This document shows positions 58,503 to 64,000 of a stretch of 64,000 nt of DNA, piece by piece; the first letter of the stretch is position 1; every line of letters begins with the position of its first letter. A model generated the notes under the pieces. It had not been told where the DNA came from, searched no databases, and saw nothing but the letters and a program-made list of their open reading frames with translations. Source of the stretch: Periplaneta americana (Eukaryota > Arthropoda > Insecta > Blattodea > Blattidae); assembly GCF_040183065.1 (NCBI RefSeq), contig NC_091120.1, forward strand, positions 17,006,708-17,070,707, read 5' to 3'. The position numbers and the translations under genes were made by a program.

Positions 58503-58566
58503 CTCTATAAATTAGTTTTATCACAAATAAAATAATACGAAGAAATAAATGTGTCATAACAAATAG

Positions 58567-58624
<58 letters not shown>
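58567..58624. repeat. (AAT)n microsatellite
   Basis: Pure trinucleotide run. Confidence 0.96.
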
Positions 58625-58626
<2 letters not shown>

Positions 58627-59084
58627 TTGTTAAAAATGTCCTGCCCAAATAATACAATTTTCTTGATACCGGTACTTAATAAGTCACTCCTTTTCATTGC
58701 GGTAATAGCATCAACTCTATAATATTATGTCCTTAACAGTCATTGCAATAAGAAATGCGATTCTTTTGCCCTTATTTCTCAGACTAGGGGAGTGTAGCTA
58801 TCTCAGTCGGCATATTGCCTGTGGTACTTCAATCCTAGTGAACGTTGAAATCAATACTTTGCGACACGATACCAAATATACACGCGAAATACAACCTATG
58901 ATGGTACGAGCTATCAGTAAATAATTATAACAGTATTATTCTTTCTGAAAAGCGCACAATATTATACAAGTAGAAAAATAATGCAGGCATACAGAAGGAT
59001 AAAGACACAACTAAATATACAAACAAATATTGCGCTTTATTCTTCTTCCTCCTGCTATCACCACTCCCGTTTCTGAAAATAGTC
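58625..59084. other. unassigned intronic sequence
   Basis: Nothing recognised. Confidence 0.45.
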
Positions 59085-59800
59085 ATCATCATCATCATTA
59101 TCATCTTCATCACGGCATAAGCCTTGTGGCTCGTTCCGTCTTCAAGAAAACTGATCCGACCATCTCATCCGTGGCCTGCCGACATTTCTTCTACCTACAG
59201 GTTTATACTTATTTATTATTTGTGGTATACGATCTTGATCCATTCTTTGTATATGATGTTGCCATCTTTGTCTGTATTCAATGATTGTTTCATTTAGACT
59301 CTGAATTTCCAATTCTTTTCTAATATCTTCATTTCTCTTTTTGTCTATGAGTATATAACCTGCCACCTGTCTCAAAAATTTCATCTTCTGTTGTGAGATA
59401 GTCAAGACCCAACTTTCACACATAAAGCAAGGTTGGGATCGCCATTACTTTGTAAAGTTTTAACAGTGTTGCTCTATTACAATTTTTAAAAGTTATTTTT
59501 ATTGTGCCACATATTGTTTGGAATTTGTTTAATTTATCTTGCACATCTCTATTGCCGGTATATGACACAATGTAACCAAGATAATTAAAATCACTTTGTT
59601 GTTGGATGGGCTTATTATTTATGCAAATTTTTCCTCTTAACAGATCTCTTCCTTTAAGAGCCATTATTTTCGTTTTTTCATATGAGATTTGAAGATTATA
59701 TTCACTTGTAATACTATTTAATTCATGTATGGCTCTTTGTAAATTATCTTCCGGATCTGCAATTAAGATCTGGTCGTCAGCAAACAACAATGTATCAATG
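59085..59800 (-). pseudogene. non-LTR reverse transcriptase fragment with (ATG)n tail
   Basis: On the minus strand 59790-59416 reads MLFADDQILIADPEDNLQRA, with the catalytic FADD intact, then YNLQISYEKTKIMALKGRD, FNYLGYIVSYTGNRDVQDKL and LYKVMAIPTLLYV. A frameshift leads to 59423-59142 with ESWVLTISQQ, MKFLRQVAGYILIDKKRNED, IRKELEIQSL and GRRNVGRPRMRWSDQF. An ATGATG-type tail lies at 59112-59085. This is a third LINE family in the window, RTE/CR1-like by its GRPR..W end. 5'-truncated at about 59800. Confidence 0.88.
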
Positions 59801-59879
59801 TTTCTCCCTTTTATTTTAAAATGTTTACTATTTGAAAATAGTACGTGGGGGATTTAGCGAAGAACTGTTTTCAGAACAT

Positions 59880-61315
59880 GGGAGAGGTGATACTAGAAGA
59901 AAGAAGAATAAAGTGCATAAGATTTGCTGATGACATGGCGTTGTTAGCATAAGAGGAGACTACTGGAGCTAAATGACAGTTGTGAGCAGTATGGGATGAA
60001 GATAAATGCAAACAAGACGAAGACCATGGTTATCGCAAGAAAAATAAAGAATTTAAACTTACGAATTATAAATGAGGCAGTAGAGCAAGTGGACAGCTTC
60101 AAATACTTGGAGTGTACTATAAGCAGTAAAGGCTGGTTCACAATAAACCGGGAACGAGAACCAGAATGAAAACGAGAAGCAAAGGACGTGAATATGAAAA
60201 TTTTTGATTCACAATAAACCGAGAACATAGACGACTATGCATATCGATATGTATGTCAATAACTATATGTAAAGTCGATATTACCCATTCTGATGTTATT
60301 TGCGTATAATTGACCAATGACGTTCTCTCATGAGTACAAGGCAGCCAACATAAACACAGGTTAACCAACTTCGAAATCAACTGAAACATTTCATTAGGTA
60401 CGGTACTATAAATATGCCCATGCATCTTTATTATCAACATATTTTAAGTCTACCATGACGTAAAATAATTAGAGAAGAAACATTTGTAATAGAACAAAAA
60501 TGAACACAACAGTAGTTATTGAATTGAAGCATGAATATGTAGTGTGTAATACAACCAATACAGTAATAAAATATGATTCACTTACGACCGGTGTTCAAAG
60601 ATGCAGCTATTGAAAGCCACGTATTCTCCTTCATTTTTTCATCTTTATACGAGGCGCGCCGCTTATCGTAAAGGTTAGGATTTTCCTCAACACTCATATT
60701 AGAATCTCATCAAATAAAACTTGCTCCATGATACACAGCACAGAACAAAATAATGCATAGGTTATGTCACGGTCTTCTTGCTACAAAATATACGACGACA
60801 AAATAGTTTTTAGATGGCAATAGAATGAATCTAGTGGGCTGTGATCGGAAACGTGAACAACAAAGAAAAAATAATAAACCCAATTCAAAAGAAATAAAAC
60901 CAGTAAAATAAGGAATTACAAATCAAATCAATAAAAATAAAAATAAGCTAAAAGTAGCCAAAGTTGAAACTTGGCCAACTCTCCTTTCCCGATCCCGGGC
61001 TCCGGCAAGCTTTTCATTAATTGTGAATACTCACATTTAAATTTAACAATTTTACCGTTTTCGTTTTCGTTCCGATTCTCGTTTCCGGTTTATTGTGAAC
61101 CAGCCTTAACATAAGCTGCAGCCAGGAAGTCAAAAGGAGATAGCAATGGCAAAGGAAGCTTTTAATAGAAAAAGGAGCATCTTCTGCGGACCTCTGAAAA
61201 TGAACTATGGAAGAGACTAGTGAAGTACTTTGTGTGGAGTGTGGCATTGTATGGGGCAGAAACATGGACAATACGACGAAGTGAAGAGAAGCTACTAGAA
61301 ACATTTGTGAAACAA
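59880..61315 (+). pseudogene. non-LTR reverse transcriptase fragment interrupted by a MITE
   Basis: Paralogue of 56730-57590. 59910-60129 covers IRFADDMALLA (FADD kept), LELNDSCEQYGMKINANKTK and the EQVDSFKYLE region. The sequence resumes at 61107 with the homologue of SSNMSCCQEVK, EAFNRKRSIFCGPL and an ALYGAETWT-like segment in shifting frames. The 977-bp insert 60130-61106 is absent from the paralogue. Frameshifts elsewhere make it dead. Confidence 0.88.
60130..61106. mobile_element. TAA-targeted Harbinger-like MITE
   Basis: AGGCTGGTTCACAATAAACC at both ends (inverted). TAA at 60127-60129 and 61107-61109. The paralogous LINE near 57029-57036 shows the single TAA. An inner second copy of CACAATAAACCGAG is at about 60213. 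Confidence 0.93.
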
Positions 61316-61372
61316 CGCTTAACACTATTTTTCTCCTGTTTGAAGTACCGAATAATTAACTGAATATCTTAC

Positions 61373-61518
61373 CACTGGTTGTTGATTAAGTTGTAACTTC
61401 TCCAAATCTCCTTGGTCGAAAAATTCGTCAGCTACCAGTTTCGCCACCTTGTGTTGAACTTCCCATGGCTTTGCTATTGCGCTCACGTCACATGCCGTCA
61501 TCATCATGCCGCACAGTA
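61373..61518 (-). CDS. Pde6: cGMP-type phosphodiesterase, catalytic-domain exon
   Basis: Acceptor CTCGCTGTTTGCAG, then TA CTG TGC GGC ATG: the reading is (L)[48 protein letters not shown], then donor GTG/GTAAGA, phase 0 at the 3' end. [11 protein letters not shown] is the second half of the HD-type metal centre of class I phosphodiesterases, and its Asp is a zinc ligand. FFDQGD.E...L is the following conserved block. The enzyme would hydrolyse cGMP (and possibly cAMP). GAF domains and the first HD ligands must be encoded upstream, beyond 64000. The frame read past the donor adds 15 meaningless intronic codons. Confidence 0.93.
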
Positions 61519-61884
61519 CTGCAAACAGCGAGGAAATATTTTATTACATATTATTCACAACATTTAAATCTGGTGTTCTTTTTAATAAACGGATTCTATA
61601 ATCTTGGTCCATGAAGAATGAATTTGTCCATATTTTGTATTATATTTTGGTTCATGTAAAAGAGATAGGTCTAACATATATCGTTCAGTATTACGAATTG
61701 TTTCTATGTCAACTTCATATTTTCAACAAAGTGAAATTAAGGCTCTGGGTGCAATAACAGTTTAATTGAAAACCCAAATTTTGAGAAAAACAATGTCAAA
61801 GTTTTATAAAAATGTAGAAATTTTATTAGTACATACACTCGTATCTTTTGTTTTATATAATACTAGTGGCTTGTGCAGCAAATG
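61519..61884. other. unassigned intronic sequence
   Basis: No preceding phosphodiesterase exon was found here or up to 64000. Confidence 0.5.
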
Positions 61885-62470
61885 CTGCAAACTTAGTTCA
61901 TTAGACGTTCAAATAAAAATTTTTCAGATTTATTTTCAATGAAGAATAACAGATATTTTGAAAGTTATTTGCTTCCATAATAATGAAATATACTCCCTCT
62001 GAATGGTTTTTTATGCCAAATACCTTTTCTTGAACCTATTCACCTTCAGTTTTTGAGTTTCAACGCGAAAGCGCAAGTAACAATGTCAGGACGAACAGTG
62101 AGGTTTTCATGTGGAAGTAAAGCAATAGCTATTTCAAGTCATTGTGGATTGTAGGTGAAAGTTAAAAAAAAAAGTCAGGTTTGCCATGTTTTCGAACAGT
62201 AGACATAGCATTTTGGTATAGCTGCTGCATGGAGAGCTTGAAATGTAGAGGGTAAAATCATTTTATCCTGCTAAGAGAACTTCCTGAATGATCGGGAGAT
62301 TACAAAATTTTGTAGGCCTCTTATTTTATCAGTGAGTAATACCTTTTGGTCTTTGCTTAGGAACTGTAATTTTTGCGCTCTCTCGAGCCAATACTGAAGA
62401 GAATGACGCATATAAATATCCCAACCCCATTTGATTAATAACTATAAAAATATTATCTTACATAAGTTTT
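61885..62470 (+). repeat. interspersed repeat family A, longest copy
   Basis: From GCAGCAAATGCTGCAAACTT to CCCATTTGATTAATAACTAT; partial copies at 12540-12736 and 20745-21010. No TIRs; class unknown. Confidence 0.7.
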
Positions 62471-62473
62471 GTA

Positions 62474-62477
<4 letters not shown>

Positions 62478-62550
<73 letters not shown>
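62478..62550. repeat. (TA)n microsatellite
   Basis: Pure TA run leading into the transposon left end. Confidence 0.97.
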
Positions 62551-62557
<7 letters not shown>

Positions 62558-62722
62558 TATATACAGGGTGTATCAAAAATACGCGTACAAACTTCAGGCA
62601 TGGGTTCCTTACACCAAAAGAAGGAAAAAAGTTCATATGAACATATGTCCCATAATCCTTTGTTTCCCCGTTAGGAACTGTTCAACACATTGGTACACTT
62701 ATAATGTGCCAACACACAAAAC

Positions 62723-63808
62723 TCATAACCAATGCTCGAAATGTCCTCCTCTTGCTTCTAGACATGCATGCACTCGTCGAATCATGGACTGTCGCATCCT
62801 TTCAAATACTCCGGGATGATGTCGAATGGTTTCGCAGGCTTCCATGACACGTCGATGAAGAGTTTCTTGATCCGGGATGTCTGCTCCATAAACCAATTGT
62901 TTAAGGTGCCCCCAAAGATAAAAATCCAAAGAAATGAAGTCGGAAGGACGTGCTGGCCATTGAACTAGTCCTCCTCTGCCTATCCATCTGTCATGGTATA
63001 CACCAGTCAGTGTATCTCGAACAAGGTGACTAAAATGTGCTGGAGCCCCATCATGAATGAACCACATGTTTTGTCTTATGTTCAGAGGCACATCTTCGTG
63101 CAGTAATTCTGGAAGAGTGTTTTGGATAAAGTCCCTGTAGATAGCACCTGTAAGACGTGCTGGTAGAACGTATGGACCTACCAGACAGTCACCTACAATT
63201 CCAGCCCACACATTAATCCTAAATTGTTGCTGATGTCTAGCCTGAAATACAGCACGAGGATTACGATCTGCCCATACGTGTTCATTGTGGAAATTGGTAA
63301 TTCCATCTCTCCCAAACGTTGCCTCGTCTGTAAACAAAACTGATGAGACAAACAATGGATTGACTATTTGTGCTAGAAACAATCGGCAAAAGTTCTCCCG
63401 TGGTGGATAATCGGCAGGCGAAAGGCCCTGCACACGTTGCTGATACAAGAGCTGCTCGTGAAGTACCCTCCATGCTGTACTGTGTGATGTACCAGTTGCC
63501 ACAGCCAATTGTCTTGTACTGATACCTGGATCGTCTTCGACACAGTGTAAAATGTCTTCTTCGAGGTTCGGCGTACGAACAACTCTTGGTCTTCCTCGAT
63601 CACCAGTCTGTGGTGCAACGGTTCCTGTCTCAGCAACGCGACGATACACAGCAACAAAGATTTGATGATTCGGTTGTCTTCGGTCTGGAAACGCCATCTG
63701 ATACAGCCGTACAGCCTCGCGTCCATTACCATTCGCGCGACCATACATAAAAATGATGTCAGCCTGCTCACGAAATGAATATCGCTCTGCCATGGTTGAA
63801 CGAAACAC
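62723..63808 (-). CDS. Tc1/mariner-superfamily transposase, intact (361 aa)
   Basis: Uninterrupted frame. The N-terminal DUF4817-type helix-turn-helix is YSFREQADIIFMYGRANGNG plus REAVRLYQMAFPDRRQP. A linker with RGRPR follows, then a second HTH around 96-120 (STRQLAVATGTSHSTAWRVL). The DDE/D core has D161 (LFTDEATFGRDG), D253 (FIHDGAPAHFS) and D290 (WPARPSDFISLDFYLWGHLK). The last block reads PSD where relatives, including 49105-49329, have SPD; the Asp is retained at the same distance (36 residues between the last two). The tail is RMRQSMIRRVHACLEARGGH. The second Met (residue 6, AERYSF) is the likelier start. It is on the same strand as, and inside, the phosphodiesterase transcription unit. 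Confidence 0.9.
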   Translation of the reverse strand: MFRSTMAERYSFREQADIIFMYGRANGNGREAVRLYQMAFPDRRQPNHQIFVAVYRRVAETGTVAPQTGDRGRPRVVRTPNLEEDILHCVEDDPGISTRQLAVATGTSHSTAWRVLHEQLLYQQRVQGLSPADYPPRENFCRLFLAQIVNPLFVSSVLFTDEATFGRDGITNFHNEHVWADRNPRAVFQARHQQQFRINVWAGIVGDCLVGPYVLPARLTGAIYRDFIQNTLPELLHEDVPLNIRQNMWFIHDGAPAHFSHLVRDTLTGVYHDRWIGRGGLVQWPARPSDFISLDFYLWGHLKQLVYGADIPDQETLHRRVMEACETIRHHPGVFERMRQSMIRRVHACLEARGGHFEHWL

Positions 63809-64000
63809 GTTAACTCACTCCACGTTCACAATTGCAACGTTGAAGACAGACTAATGACAAATGACATATGTAAACAAGTCTCCATGGCAACACTTCGCCA
63901 TCTGCAGTCCATTTCTGATACAACGAGTCACAGCCTTCTATGAATAAGTGCACAAAGAAATGAAATTTTGAGGTTGGACCTCGAAGGCCGTTAAACGCAA
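63809..64000. other. 5' flank of the transposase, unassigned
   Basis: No TIR or exon seen up to the edge. Confidence 0.5.

Larger units (their letters stand above)
62564..64000 (-). mobile_element. Tc1/mariner transposon, DUF4817 type, right end beyond the window
   Basis: Left terminus CAGGGTGTATCAAAAATACG after TA (62562-62563). The matching right terminus is not found before 64000. Encloses an intact transposase. Confidence 0.8.

Noticed and set aside
62431-62640. ORFs on both strands encoding (YI)n
   Set aside because: Translation of a TA microsatellite.

Overview
The window looks like insect genomic DNA, most likely from a cockroach or a close relative (Blattodea). The basis is AT-rich sequence, tRNA-headed SINEs, and many hAT, Tc1/mariner, PIF/Harbinger-like, pogo-like and non-LTR elements. 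The species call rests on recalled similarity of several SINEs to Periplaneta sequences and was not tested by a search.

Only one host gene is recognisable. Four exons on the minus strand (61518-61373, 56278-56195, 54602-54452, 44817-44513) form the 3' end of a PDE5/6/11-group cyclic-nucleotide phosphodiesterase, probably the insect Pde6 orthologue. Splice sites and reading-frame phases agree at every junction, and the protein ends in a prenylation-type CaaX box (CALL). Upstream exons lie beyond the right edge. The three introns (about 5.1, 1.6 and 9.6 kb) are packed with transposons, and one hAT derivative ends about 30 bp from the last 3' splice site.

The rest, 1-44.5 kb, is intergenic repeat archaeology. 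From left to right it holds: a SINE joined to a non-LTR fragment (0.1-1.3 kb); a TIR element with an adjoining hairpin (2.3-3.3 kb); an hAT MITE carrying a SINE (4.4-6.0 kb); about 3.2 kb of purine-rich degenerate tandem repeat split by a 0.7-kb retroposon (6.1-10.1 kb); a pogo-like MITE; a triplicated exon-like unit split by a Harbinger-like element (11.2-14.1 kb); a non-LTR fragment on the minus strand; a 1.6-kb fold-back element with hammerhead-like motifs (15.7-17.3 kb); an hAT MITE (19.3-20.6 kb); an RTE/CR1-like fragment (24 kb); an hAT with an intact 494-aa transposase nested in another TIR element (27.3-30.2 kb); a mariner broken into four pieces by three later insertions (33.4-37.2 kb); a jockey fragment; an hAT holding another TIR element (38.9-39.7 kb); and two tandem Harbinger-like elements, one with a Myb/SANT-like ORF and one three insertions deep (40.2-43.6 kb).

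Many insertions could be delimited to the base because their target-site duplications are readable. In several cases (TTAA and TA in the mariner; TAA in a LINE and in a tandem repeat) removing the insert restores a reading frame or a paralogous empty site. This gives a relative order of events. Two transposase ORFs are intact: an hAT (28087-29571) and a DUF4817-type Tc1/mariner (62723-63808) that runs to the window end. No CRISPR, operon, rRNA or convincing functional tRNA gene was found.
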